The position numbers and the translations under genes were made by a program. From Pedobacter ginsengisoli (GTDB taxonomy: Bacteria; Bacteroidota; Bacteroidia; Sphingobacteriales; Sphingobacteriaceae): a stretch of DNA of 64,000 nt. Under the pieces are notes generated by a model. That model searched no databases and was not told where the DNA came from. It saw only the letters and a program-made list of their open reading frames with translations. The DNA lies in NCBI RefSeq assembly GCF_002736205.1, contig NZ_CP024091.1:62001-126000 (forward strand), in the 5' to 3' direction. Below are positions 1-8,398 of this stretch, piece after piece. Each line of letters begins with the position of its first letter. Position 1 is the stretch's first letter.

Positions 1-184
1 TGATAAGAGATTGTTGTTCTCTAAGCTCTTCCATAAAAGCCAAAGTATAACTTGGAGGCAGAAATGAGTGTGTTTCAACATCGTACCTTCCTGGCGACTT
101 CTTTTTATAAAAAGTACCCAGTCCGGAAATTCCCACTTCTTTACGGGTTTTTATAAGTTCAGTAAGGTATGATAAGATATCCAT
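1..184 (-). CDS. HU-CCDC81-like domain protein, N-terminal part only
   Basis: Only the first 61 codons are present; the gene runs off the left edge. The ATG lies at 182-184 on the minus strand and the frame is open to position 1. The N-terminus begins MDILSYLTELIKTRKEVGIS and continues with a GLGTF turn and a KKKSPGRYD stretch. This resembles the HU-like (CCDC81-type) N-terminal domain found in Bacteroidota proteins that often carry a transmembrane segment and a C-terminal SPOR domain; that C-terminal part cannot be seen here. It starts 54 bp after the stop of the barrel gene, so it is probably the third gene of the TPR/barrel operon. The family call rests on pattern recognition only. Confidence 0.6.
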   Translation of the reverse strand, partial: MDILSYLTELIKTRKEVGISGLGTFYKKKSPGRYDVETHSFLPPSYTLAFMEELREQQSLI

Positions 185-238
185 TCTGGTAAAAATAAAT
201 TTTAATTCCGTATCAACCAATTATTAATTAAAAAGCTA

Positions 239-1942
239 TTAGAATGAATAGCTTATTCCTCCAAAAACATTAAGCCCAATTACCTCATAATGCAAGTATC
301 TGCTGTATGATGTGTTTAGCAAATTGTTTGCTCTGGCAAATGCAGAAAACTTATTATTTATCTTGTAAGATACTCCGGCACCCAGATCAACAAACCCTTT
401 AACTGTAACTACAGTTTCATTAGCAGGATCAGGTGTGTAGTAAGGATTAGCAGGAGCTGAAGTATAAATTTTTGCTTTGCTATCATCCTGAATTGCTACA
501 GAGGCATTAAGGGTTACTTTGTTATTGATTACGTAAGAGAGATCAGAACTTAAACGCATTTGAGGTTTAAACCAGCTTTGCGTTTCTGCTGCAGGTTTAT
601 AATCTTCAAAATTTAACTTTCCAGTCCATTTTAATGCGTCACTTACCTGAACAGAAAGTTCACCTTCTAGACCAATAAGTTTCATAGTACCGAAATCGTA
701 AATCACATCAAATTTATTGAAGTTTGAGAAGTTGTTTACGAACAGCGGCATATCTTCAATACTCTTATGGTATACTCTTGCTTTATATCCAAAACCCGGA
801 CCACCTGTACCTTTAATTCCACCACTGATACTTAATTTTTCAATTGAATTTCTAATGGTAATATTGTTGTTCAGGAAAGGATTCTCATCAGTAAACTGTT
901 TTAATGAGTTACGGTTTACATCGCCTTTTACCTCTCCAAATATTTGTAAGTAATCAGGTATTAGTGTAAAATCAGCAGTTACGGCAGGGAAAATTCTGGT
1001 AGATGAGAATGCCCCGAATTCTTGTACAAAATTAATTCCGGCAGTAATTTTTACACCGCTGGCCTGTAATCTGATATAGGGATTCAATTTTAAGAGGTTA
1101 TTGCCTACACTTACCAATTCATCTTTGGTGCTTCCAAATTCAGTAGATGCAGCAAGGCCAAGGTTAAATTTACTGATCCTCTTATTTACATATCCGTTTA
1201 AAACAACTGAATTTTCTTTGGCATTGAACTTATCACTCCAGATATATCCATTAAGTTTAAGCGCATAGCTAAGTGCATCAGGGTCTTCGGTATACTTGTT
1301 TACCAGTTCACCCTCTGCTTCAAAGAAATTAAGGGTTTGTTTCTCCGGATCTGGGTTTAAAGTAGGGTTATTCTTATCAATTCCATAAAAATACAATCCA
1401 TTTCTTTGAAAGTTAACACGACCACTTAATGTAACCACATCACCAATGCTACGGCCAAAAATGCTTAGCTTTTGCTGACTTGATTGTTGTTTATTTAACT
1501 TTCCTGATTGGCTAAAATGCTGAAAATATCCACCTGCTTGCATTGCTTCATCACGTCCGATATTGATATAGGCCTCACCAAAAATGGTCTTTGCTGATCC
1601 AAAACCACCTTTAACATAATTATTTATCAATTCTTCCTGCTTTGCAGCAACTACTTCCTGGGCCTGCAATTTATTAATGTCAGAATTCAGCTCTAATTTT
1701 CTGTCGGTAAGGCTATAGTTAAATTTAGCTTTATATGTTTTAATATCATTCAGATCCGGGCTTCTTCTAAGTTTAACAGCCTCTGCTAAAATAGGTTTGT
1801 AAGGTCTTACAACTTCAATTTCTTCGGTAACAGCTTTCTCTTCCGTTTTCTTTTCTGTAGTTTTTGTATCCTGAGCCTGCAATCCTAACGATGCCGCTGT
1901 GATAAAGAAAAGGGTACTATATATTAATTTAGTAAATCTCAT
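239..1942 (-). CDS. Plugless TonB-receptor-type outer membrane beta-barrel protein
   Basis: A 567-residue exported protein. A signal peptide covers about residues 1-23 and ends at LQAQ. An acidic/lysine-rich linker (about 25-40) follows, then a conserved-looking EEIEVVRPYKPILAEA segment, then alternating beta-strand sequence to the C-terminal GISYSF, whose terminal aromatic is usual for outer-membrane barrels. The last 60 residues look like the end of a TonB-dependent receptor barrel (ARANNLLNTSYSRY). However, I see no plug domain, no carboxypeptidase-like N-terminal domain and no clear TonB box, and the length is far below the usual 700-1000 residues. It may therefore be a porin-like barrel rather than a TonB-driven transporter. 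It starts 11 bp after the stop of the giant TPR gene, indicating joint expression. Substrate unknown. Confidence 0.7.
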   Translation of the reverse strand: MRFTKLIYSTLFFITAASLGLQAQDTKTTEKKTEEKAVTEEIEVVRPYKPILAEAVKLRRSPDLNDIKTYKAKFNYSLTDRKLELNSDINKLQAQEVVAAKQEELINNYVKGGFGSAKTIFGEAYINIGRDEAMQAGGYFQHFSQSGKLNKQQSSQQKLSIFGRSIGDVVTLSGRVNFQRNGLYFYGIDKNNPTLNPDPEKQTLNFFEAEGELVNKYTEDPDALSYALKLNGYIWSDKFNAKENSVVLNGYVNKRISKFNLGLAASTEFGSTKDELVSVGNNLLKLNPYIRLQASGVKITAGINFVQEFGAFSSTRIFPAVTADFTLIPDYLQIFGEVKGDVNRNSLKQFTDENPFLNNNITIRNSIEKLSISGGIKGTGGPGFGYKARVYHKSIEDMPLFVNNFSNFNKFDVIYDFGTMKLIGLEGELSVQVSDALKWTGKLNFEDYKPAAETQSWFKPQMRLSSDLSYVINNKVTLNASVAIQDDSKAKIYTSAPANPYYTPDPANETVVTVKGFVDLGAGVSYKINNKFSAFARANNLLNTSYSRYLHYEVIGLNVFGGISYSF

Positions 1943-1953
1943 GTTGCTTAATC

Positions 1954-4900
1954 TTATTTAATTTTCTGTAATTTTTCTTTGGCAGTTGGAACAATATCGT
2001 CCTTGCCTTCATAATTGTCTATAAGACTTAAGAGCGTACTTTTGGCCTGAAGCTTATCCTTTAGTGCTAAATAATTATCTGCTAATAAAAGGAATGATTT
2101 AGCTACCCAATAATCATAAGATGCCATATTGTTAATCAGATCAAAACATGTTTTTGTTGATGTTTTATAATCACCTTTGGCATACTGCAACGCAGCAATA
2201 TTGTATTTAGCTTCGGCAGCAGCCAGTGTTTTAGTTTTACTAACTACATTATTAAAGGCCTTTACAGCACTTGTTGTATCTGATTTTAATAAATATGCCT
2301 TACCTGCATATAGGTCTGCACTGTTTTTTTCTTCTTCCGAACCTTTTTCAGATTCCTTGATTAATTGAACATACTTGATCATGTCATCAGGCATTTTCAG
2401 AGCATCGTAAGCTTTGAGAAGGTTATTTATAGCATAGCTATGGTGTACTTTATAATCGGCTGTTGTTTCTAATCTTTTTAAATAAACAATCGCTTCATTA
2501 TATTTTTTCTGATCTAAAAACAATTGCGAAATACTAACCAGTGAACGTTCAGTATAATCACTTGTCCAGTCATTAAGTATATATTCGTAATCAGCAACAG
2601 CTTCTAGCGGGCGACCAAGTTTAACCAATGATTCGGCTCTAACAAACTTAGCCTCTTTATCATGTATTGCTTTCGGATATTTATCAAAATAAGCATTTAC
2701 AGCTTCAAATGCGCCTTTAAAGTCGCCTTTTAAATAAAGATTATTGGCTCCCTGAAAAACTATATTATCTTGTTCTGCAACGGTGAAATTACCTAGCGGG
2801 GTTGAGTTGGCATAAGTGATAAAACCTTGTGAATCGCCACGATCCACATAGATGTTTTTGATAGATTCTAAAGCTTGTTTTGCCTCTTCGCTACTTGCAT
2901 AATCTCTGATTACTTTTTTAAATGATTCTAATGCCAGGTCATCTTTATCCTGATTGTATTGTACCAGTCCTATAGTTACCAAAGCTCTTGGAACATAACT
3001 ACTGTTAGGATATTGACTAACCAAGCTTATAAGATCTGTACTCGATTTATCGAAATTTCCGATATTGAAATAAGTATAAGCGGTTTCGAAACCAGCATCA
3101 TCAGCATAGTTGGAATTAGGAAATTGCTTAAGCAAATCCTGCATAGTTCCAATTTTAGCTTCGTTTTGGTTTTCTAATCCCTGGATCATACCACGCTGAA
3201 ATAATGCATAATCCTCGCCGGTAGATCTGGCATTGATGATCTTGTTATAATTTACGAGTGCATTACCATAGCTCTTATTCACAAAATAAGAGTCAGCTAG
3301 TCTAATAATAGCATCGTTAACTGTTTTTTGATCTTTGTCGTTACCAGCTAAAAAGCGCTCATAATAAGTAGCAGCTTTAGCGTAACTCTCGTTTTCAAAT
3401 GCAGCATAAGCAAGTGCATAGTTAGCGAAATTGTATACACCGGTTTTATCAGCATCTGGCATTCCAAGGAAAGTTTCAAAATGTTTAACAGCTTCACCAA
3501 ATTTTCTTAATTCATAAGAAGCCTCAGCTTTCCAATAAGTGCTCAATGCATGGATTTCTTTATCTTCAGGGAATTTTTCAGAGCGTAAGAACATTGATAA
3601 AGCATTCGGAAATGCACGTTCGTTGTAAAACTCAAGTCCTCTAAAGTAAGTTACTTTCTGGTAGGCTTCTCTTGCTTCCGGCGATTTACTTTGTATTGGT
3701 TCAAGTATATCTATGGCGGCCTGATAGTTTTTGCTGGTTAATAGAATTTCTCCCAGTAACGTTTTGGCCTCGTTTATTTTGCGCGACTTAGGGAATTGTT
3801 TCAGGAAGTTCTGAGTTGCATCAAGCGCTTGCTGGTTAAAATCAAGCTCATAGCTTAGCCTTGCATAGTTAATCCACGATTCTTCTTGTATAACTTTATC
3901 AAAATCAAGTCTTGATGCTCTGAAGAAAGCACTTCTTGCTTTTTCTTTATTTTTTAGGATAATGAAAGAGCGACCTAAAGTGTACATACCACTTTGAAGA
4001 TACACATCATCAGTATCCAGTTTTTCTAAGATAGAAACTGATTCCGGATATCTTTTCAATTGAAATAGCGAGTAGCCATACTGATAAATGAAAAGGTTAT
4101 TTTTAACATTTGATTTATCTTTGGCATAGAACTCTTTAAAGTACTTTTCTGCATTTACAAAATCAGACTTTGCAAAATAAGAAGCAGCAATAAGACTTAA
4201 CATTTCTGCCTCATACTGTTGCTTTGAAGATTTAAGGATAGGTAATGCATATGATAATACATCATCGTATCTTTCATCAAGATAGTACATTGAGGTAATG
4301 TAGTAAGGATAGCTGGCCTCATAAGTTGGGGATCCTTTCAGCTTTTCAAAGTTACTTAGCGCAGTTTTATACTCTTTATTAAGGTAATTGATGTAAGCAA
4401 AATAGTAGGTTGCGCTTTCCTGGAAAGGAGATTTCTCTTTTTTAACAGCCTCAAATAAAGGCTCAGCTTTTTCTATATCATTTTGTAGAAAATAAGCATA
4501 CCCTTGTTTAAATTGATATTCTAAACGCTGTTTGGCAGAAAGGGTAGATGGGTCTGTTTTTTCGAACCATTCTAATGCTTTCTTATAGTTTTTTTGATCG
4601 AAATAAGATTTTCCTACATGAAAGTAGGCAAGTTTTGTATTCGGATTAAGGGGATAGTCTTTTATAAAATTCTGGAACAGGCTTTCAGCATCACTATTGC
4701 CTAATTCTAATGCGCAAACGGCAGCATAAAATTTAGCATTTTCTTTAAGTAAAGAAAGTTCAGAATTACTTTCCTGTTGTGTGCCGGGTTTTTGTCTGAG
4801 CTGTTCAACCAGTTTAAATTGCTGGGCAGCAGCAACGTATTTTTCATTGTCAAGCAGTTCTAAGCCTGTTTGATAATTTTTATTGAGGTTAACCAGTAGG

Positions 4901-4971
4901 CTCGACTGCGCATAACTTGCAGTAAAGCCGCCTGCTAGTAACAGCGGAATAAAAAAGTATTTTTTTTGCAT
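1954..4971 (-). CDS. Very large periplasmic tetratricopeptide-repeat protein
   Basis: A 1005-residue protein with a signal peptide (about residues 1-21, ending ASYAQ) and almost nothing but TPR-type helical hairpins afterwards. Recognisable units include AYFHVGKSYFDQKNYKKALE near residue 115, similar hairpins near 150-330, and more from 500 to the end. There is no predicted membrane anchor or catalytic motif, so it is presumably a soluble periplasmic or outer-membrane-associated scaffold. It is the first gene of a minus-strand run with the plugless barrel and the HU-CCDC81-like gene. A CATATTTG -7-like box lies at 4979-4986, only 7 bp upstream of the ATG, and a 15-bp dyad sits about 70 bp upstream. 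TPR scaffolds of this type often help assemble outer-membrane complexes; a role with the adjacent barrel is inference. Confidence 0.8.
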   Translation of the reverse strand: MQKKYFFIPLLLAGGFTASYAQSSLLVNLNKNYQTGLELLDNEKYVAAAQQFKLVEQLRQKPGTQQESNSELSLLKENAKFYAAVCALELGNSDAESLFQNFIKDYPLNPNTKLAYFHVGKSYFDQKNYKKALEWFEKTDPSTLSAKQRLEYQFKQGYAYFLQNDIEKAEPLFEAVKKEKSPFQESATYYFAYINYLNKEYKTALSNFEKLKGSPTYEASYPYYITSMYYLDERYDDVLSYALPILKSSKQQYEAEMLSLIAASYFAKSDFVNAEKYFKEFYAKDKSNVKNNLFIYQYGYSLFQLKRYPESVSILEKLDTDDVYLQSGMYTLGRSFIILKNKEKARSAFFRASRLDFDKVIQEESWINYARLSYELDFNQQALDATQNFLKQFPKSRKINEAKTLLGEILLTSKNYQAAIDILEPIQSKSPEAREAYQKVTYFRGLEFYNERAFPNALSMFLRSEKFPEDKEIHALSTYWKAEASYELRKFGEAVKHFETFLGMPDADKTGVYNFANYALAYAAFENESYAKAATYYERFLAGNDKDQKTVNDAIIRLADSYFVNKSYGNALVNYNKIINARSTGEDYALFQRGMIQGLENQNEAKIGTMQDLLKQFPNSNYADDAGFETAYTYFNIGNFDKSSTDLISLVSQYPNSSYVPRALVTIGLVQYNQDKDDLALESFKKVIRDYASSEEAKQALESIKNIYVDRGDSQGFITYANSTPLGNFTVAEQDNIVFQGANNLYLKGDFKGAFEAVNAYFDKYPKAIHDKEAKFVRAESLVKLGRPLEAVADYEYILNDWTSDYTERSLVSISQLFLDQKKYNEAIVYLKRLETTADYKVHHSYAINNLLKAYDALKMPDDMIKYVQLIKESEKGSEEEKNSADLYAGKAYLLKSDTTSAVKAFNNVVSKTKTLAAAEAKYNIAALQYAKGDYKTSTKTCFDLINNMASYDYWVAKSFLLLADNYLALKDKLQAKSTLLSLIDNYEGKDDIVPTAKEKLQKIK

Positions 4972-5035
4972 CTGATTTCAAATATGGTTGGTACTAATAT
5001 AGATATAGTATTGTGTCTTGATAGCATAAGAAATT

Positions 5036-5058
5036 AACATGTGTTAATAACACAGGTT
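5036..5058. promoter_or_regulatory. 15-bp perfect dyad (23 bp imperfect) upstream of the TPR gene
   Basis: TGTGTTA-A-TAACACA at 5040-5054 is a perfect palindrome with a one-base centre. The flanks AAC and GTT extend the symmetry to 5036-5058 with one mismatch on each side. It lies in the 133-bp gap between the pyrB stop and the start of the TPR operon, upstream of that operon's likely promoter. It looks like a repressor or activator operator. It lacks the GC-rich stem and T-tract expected of a terminator for pyrB. Confidence 0.4.
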
Positions 5059-5104
5059 TAACGAACAGAAAAAGGAAATGGTATAAAAAAGCTGTTAAAG
5101 AAAG

Positions 5105-6037
5105 TTAATCCCTTTGAGAGGCAAGCAAATAAAGTACCGCCATCCTTACTGCAACCCCGTTTTCTACCTGTTCCAGAATGATTGATTGCTTACTGTCGGC
5201 AACATCACTGGTGATCTCTACGCCACGGTTAATAGGGCCTGGATGCATTACAATAATTTCTTTATCCAGATTGTCTAAGATCTGTTTATTTAAGCCATAC
5301 ATCATGGCATATTCCCTTAATGAGGGGAAATATTTAATGTCTTGTCTTTCCAGCTGGATGCGAAGCATATTAGCCACATCACACCAGTTAAGCGCTTTAA
5401 TCAGGTTATGTTCAACCTTTACGCCCAGGCTTTGAATGTGTTTAGGTATCAAGGTAGTAGGGCCGCATACCATTACTTCAGCACCAAGCTTTTGCAGGCA
5501 AAGAATATTTGAAATGGCAACTCTGGAGTGGAGGATATCTCCAACAATTACTACTTTTTTACCAGCCACATCTCCAAGTTTCTGACGAATGGAGAAAGCA
5601 TCAAGTAAAGCCTGAGTAGGATGCTCATGGGCGCCATCTCCGGCATTTACAATTTGGGCTTTAATATGTTTACTTAAAAACTGGCCGGCTCCGGCATATG
5701 GATGTCTCATTACTACCATATCCACTTTCATGGCCAGGATGTTATTTACAGTATCTATTAGCGTCTCTCCCTTACTTACAGAAGAGGAAGATGCTGCAAA
5801 ATTAACTACATCAGCAGATAGTCTCTTTTCTGCCAGCTCAAACGAAAGTTTGGTTCTGGTAGAGTTCTCAAAGAAAATATTTGCAATAGTTATATCCCTT
5901 AAAGATGGAACCTTTTTAATCGGTCTGTTAATTACATCTTTAAAATTATCTGCAGTTTCAAAAATCAATTCAATATCATTCCGGTTAATATCTTTGATAC
6001 CTAAAAGATGTCGGGTTGATAATTTCTCTGCTGCCAT
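5105..6037 (-). CDS. pyrB: Aspartate carbamoyltransferase catalytic chain
   Basis: PyrB transfers the carbamoyl group of carbamoyl phosphate to aspartate, the committed step of pyrimidine synthesis, in the cytoplasm. The 310 residues match the family's usual length. The carbamoyl-phosphate loop FFENSTRT is at residues 55-62, the mobile loop SVSKGE at 86-91 and the HPTQ motif at 139-142. The C-terminal aspartate domain carries the MHPGPINRG motif. The start lies one base after the pyrR stop, so the two genes are co-transcribed and probably translationally coupled. No regulatory-chain gene (pyrI) is seen in the window, as in other organisms where PyrB works as a bare trimer or with PyrC. Confidence 0.97.
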   Translation of the reverse strand: MAAEKLSTRHLLGIKDINRNDIELIFETADNFKDVINRPIKKVPSLRDITIANIFFENSTRTKLSFELAEKRLSADVVNFAASSSSVSKGETLIDTVNNILAMKVDMVVMRHPYAGAGQFLSKHIKAQIVNAGDGAHEHPTQALLDAFSIRQKLGDVAGKKVVIVGDILHSRVAISNILCLQKLGAEVMVCGPTTLIPKHIQSLGVKVEHNLIKALNWCDVANMLRIQLERQDIKYFPSLREYAMMYGLNKQILDNLDKEIIVMHPGPINRGVEITSDVADSKQSIILEQVENGVAVRMAVLYLLASQRD

Positions 6038-6038
6038 A

Positions 6039-6587
6039 CTATTTATTGCTTTCTGATAATAAGATAACTTTGTCTTCTCCTTCGGTTTCCTTCCAGCTTA
6101 CCTTAACTTTTTGTGAGTTTAGGCTGTCTACCTGCTGGCCAATATAATCTGGTTCGATAGGTAGCTGTCTCGAAAAACGCCTGTCAATTAACACCATTAG
6201 TTCAACCTTTTCAGGTCGTCCATATGCTAATAATGCATCCATAGCAGCCCGAATGGTTCGGCCTGTCCATAATACGTCATCAATAAGGATAACATTCTGA
6301 CCTTCAATTATAAAATCTATGGTATTGCTGTTTGCTGAAACAATTCCATCCTTTCTTCTAAAGTCATCTCTAAAAAAAGTAATATCCAGATTACCTTTTT
6401 TAATATTGGTTTTCTTAAGAATTTGGGAAAGCTCTTGTTGCACCCTGTTGGCAAAGTAACTACCTCTTGGTTGTATACCTATTAAAACAGTATTAGAAAA
6501 ATCGATGTGATTCTCAATTAATTGATGACAAAGTCGCTTAATTGTGATTTGGAATTTTTGTCCGTCTAGCAGGGTTCTCTTTTGCAT
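6039..6587 (-). CDS. pyrR: Bifunctional PyrR: pyrimidine operon regulator / uracil phosphoribosyltransferase
   Basis: A type I phosphoribosyltransferase of 182 residues, matching PyrR. The PRPP-binding motif VILIDDVLWTGRT is at residues 99-111, and the IGIQPRGSYFA segment near 37-46 is typical of PyrR. In Gram-positive bacteria PyrR binds pyr mRNA and causes attenuation in response to UMP; in this phylum an RNA target has not been generally shown. Here the leader between the -7 box (6603-6610) and the ATG is only about ten bases, which leaves no room for a Bacillus-type attenuator in front of pyrR. Enzymatic UMP salvage, or control of other pyr genes, may therefore be its main role. It heads pyrR-pyrB. 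Confidence 0.95.
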   Translation of the reverse strand: MQKRTLLDGQKFQITIKRLCHQLIENHIDFSNTVLIGIQPRGSYFANRVQQELSQILKKTNIKKGNLDITFFRDDFRRKDGIVSANSNTIDFIIEGQNVILIDDVLWTGRTIRAAMDALLAYGRPEKVELMVLIDRRFSRQLPIEPDYIGQQVDSLNSQKVKVSWKETEGEDKVILLSESNK

Positions 6588-6602
6588 TGACTAATGATTA
6601 GG

Positions 6603-6610
6603 CAAATATA
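6603..6610 (-). promoter_or_regulatory. Predicted -7 element of pyrRB (TATATTTG)
   Basis: On the minus strand TATATTTG matches the Bacteroidota -7 consensus TAnnTTTG exactly, 15 bp upstream of the pyrR ATG. No clear -33 TTTG is visible at the expected spacing. Confidence 0.55.
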
Positions 6611-6672
6611 AAAAAATCGGATTAAATTTAATGGGTGTTTTTGATAAAATTGAATAAAGAAGTACGAATTGC

Positions 6673-8298
6673 TTACTGATCAGTTAAGTATCTTTTACTA
6701 TAGTTTATTTTTAATAAATCATATCGCTTAAATTGTGTTTTAAGTCTTCTTCTAAAATCGATATAATTACGCTTACTTTTAGGGCTCCATAGCACTTCAC
6801 TTAGTGCATCCAGCCTTGGGAAAAGCATGTACTCTGCTTTAGCCGGATTTGCAATATATTCAGACCATAGGTTTCCCTGTCCTCCCCAAACATATTCCGC
6901 CTCCTTGGGCGTAAGTTCAGCCGGTACAGGTTCATAATCATAAACAGTTTTTAGCGGTAAAAATTTAGCCGCTGTTAGCGAATCATCCTTCATAAACTGT
7001 GCATGATTAAAGTACATAGAATTTTCGGGAGTCATAATAACTTTATGCTGCTGTTTTGCTGCTGCAATACCGCCTTTTTCTCCGCGCCAGCTCATTACAA
7101 TTGCATTAGGGGCCAGGCCACCATCTAAAATCTCGTCCCATCCTATTATTGTTTTTCCTTTACTATTTACAAATTTCTCCATTCTATGAATAAAATAGCT
7201 TTGTAAACCATTCTCATCTTTTAATCCTTTTTCTTTAATGAGTTTTTGAGCGAATGCAGATTGTTTCCACCAGATCTTGGAGCATTCATCTCCTCCAATA
7301 TGAATGTATGGAGAAGGGAATAATTCCATTACCTCCGTCAAAACATCTTCCAGAAAACTAAAAGTCTTTTCCCTCGGTTGCAGTACGTTATTGAATTTAT
7401 TGAAAATTCCCCATGTTTGCGCAACCTGGGTTGGTATAGCAGGAGTGGTTCCTAATTCAGGGTATGCGGCTAACACAGCCATATTATGTCCGGGCATTTC
7501 TATTTCCGGAACAACAGTAATGTATCTGGCCATAGCATATTTTATTACCTCCTTAACTTCCTCCTGTGTGTAATATCCACCATATCTAATCCCATCATTC
7601 CCTGTCCCAGGATACAGACCAATAATAGTTCCGTTACGCCATGCACTAATCGCAGTAAGTTTTGGGTGCTTTTTAATCTCTATTCGCCAACCATGATCAT
7701 CAGTTAGGTGCCAATGGAAATAATTTAGTTTGTGTAATGCTAGGTAATCAATATACTTCTTTATAAAATTAACATCAAAAAAATGCCGGCTAACGTCAAG
7801 ATGCATTCCTCTATATGCAAAGCGGGGATAGTCAATAATCTCAACAGTTGGAATAGCTAACTTATCTGTATTGTTGGTTCCTGATGGTAAGAGTTGTATA
7901 ACACTTTGTACAGCGTAGAATATACCTTGAGGAGATGAGGATCCTACGTTTATTATGGTCGGAAGTACAGAGAGTGTATACTTGTCAGGATTGGTATATA
8001 TGGTACTGTTGGTAATTAAATTTATAGATTGCCGCGAGCCAATTTTTGCAATATCAGTAATTATGGGCAGATGTATGTTATAGTGTTTTGAAATGTAGTC
8101 TGATAAAAACTGTGCAGAAGGTTGTGCCTGCAAAGTATTAATAAAGATTACAGTGTTTTTATCTAAGCTAAATCTCTCGTTAGGGAAGGAGCCTTCCCTC
8201 ATTTCTACGGGTGCTGGTATTATGTCCTGTGCACTCACTTTAAGGGAAATAAGGATAAGTAAAACTAAGCTAAGCGTTATTCTCATACTAAAAGACAT
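6673..8298 (-). CDS. Secreted beta-N-acetylhexosaminidase, GH20
   Basis: It hydrolyses terminal beta-linked N-acetylglucosamine or N-acetylgalactosamine, for example from chitin oligomers, glycans or peptidoglycan fragments. It is 541 residues with a signal peptide (about 1-23, ending VSAQ), so periplasmic or surface. The GH20b-like N-terminal domain covers about 25-155. The TIM barrel starts at AYRGMHLDVSR (161-171) and shows NYFHWHLTDDHGWR (192-205) and the catalytic HIGGDE (333-338), where Asp337-Glu338 are the expected catalytic pair. The neighbours do not form a polysaccharide-utilisation locus. The ATG at 8298 fits the -7 box at 8312-8319; a second ATG four codons later is also possible. 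Confidence 0.95.
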   Translation of the reverse strand: MSFSMRITLSLVLLILISLKVSAQDIIPAPVEMREGSFPNERFSLDKNTVIFINTLQAQPSAQFLSDYISKHYNIHLPIITDIAKIGSRQSINLITNSTIYTNPDKYTLSVLPTIINVGSSSPQGIFYAVQSVIQLLPSGTNNTDKLAIPTVEIIDYPRFAYRGMHLDVSRHFFDVNFIKKYIDYLALHKLNYFHWHLTDDHGWRIEIKKHPKLTAISAWRNGTIIGLYPGTGNDGIRYGGYYTQEEVKEVIKYAMARYITVVPEIEMPGHNMAVLAAYPELGTTPAIPTQVAQTWGIFNKFNNVLQPREKTFSFLEDVLTEVMELFPSPYIHIGGDECSKIWWKQSAFAQKLIKEKGLKDENGLQSYFIHRMEKFVNSKGKTIIGWDEILDGGLAPNAIVMSWRGEKGGIAAAKQQHKVIMTPENSMYFNHAQFMKDDSLTAAKFLPLKTVYDYEPVPAELTPKEAEYVWGGQGNLWSEYIANPAKAEYMLFPRLDALSEVLWSPKSKRNYIDFRRRLKTQFKRYDLLKINYSKRYLTDQ

Positions 8299-8311
8299 GA
8301 TGTGTGTTGCT

Positions 8312-8319
8312 CAAAAATA
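8312..8319 (-). promoter_or_regulatory. Predicted -7 element of the GH20 gene (TATTTTTG)
   Basis: TATTTTTG on the minus strand matches TAnnTTTG exactly. It predicts a transcript start near 8306 and a leader of about eight bases. It lies between the rpsA terminator and the GH20 start. Confidence 0.5.
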
Positions 8320-8345
8320 ATAAATAGGAGTACAAATTTTAGCAT

Positions 8346-8375
8346 AAAAAAAGCCCTCAAAATTTGAGGGCTTTT
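8346..8375 (-). terminator. Intrinsic terminator of rpsA
   Basis: The stem GCCCTCAAA/TTTGAGGGC (8353-8361 with 8363-8371) is followed, in the minus-strand reading direction, by a run of seven T (complement of 8346-8352). It sits about 24 bp past the rpsA stop. Confidence 0.9.
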
Positions 8376-8398
8376 AAATTATATAAAGTTAAATGGAA

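Noticed and set aside
5730..6056. A 108-codon plus-strand frame opposite pyrB
   Set aside because: Antisense to the conserved active-site region of pyrB; no independent evidence.
6588..6602. PyrR-binding attenuator upstream of pyrR
   Set aside because: The predicted leader is about ten bases, too short for an antiterminator/terminator structure.
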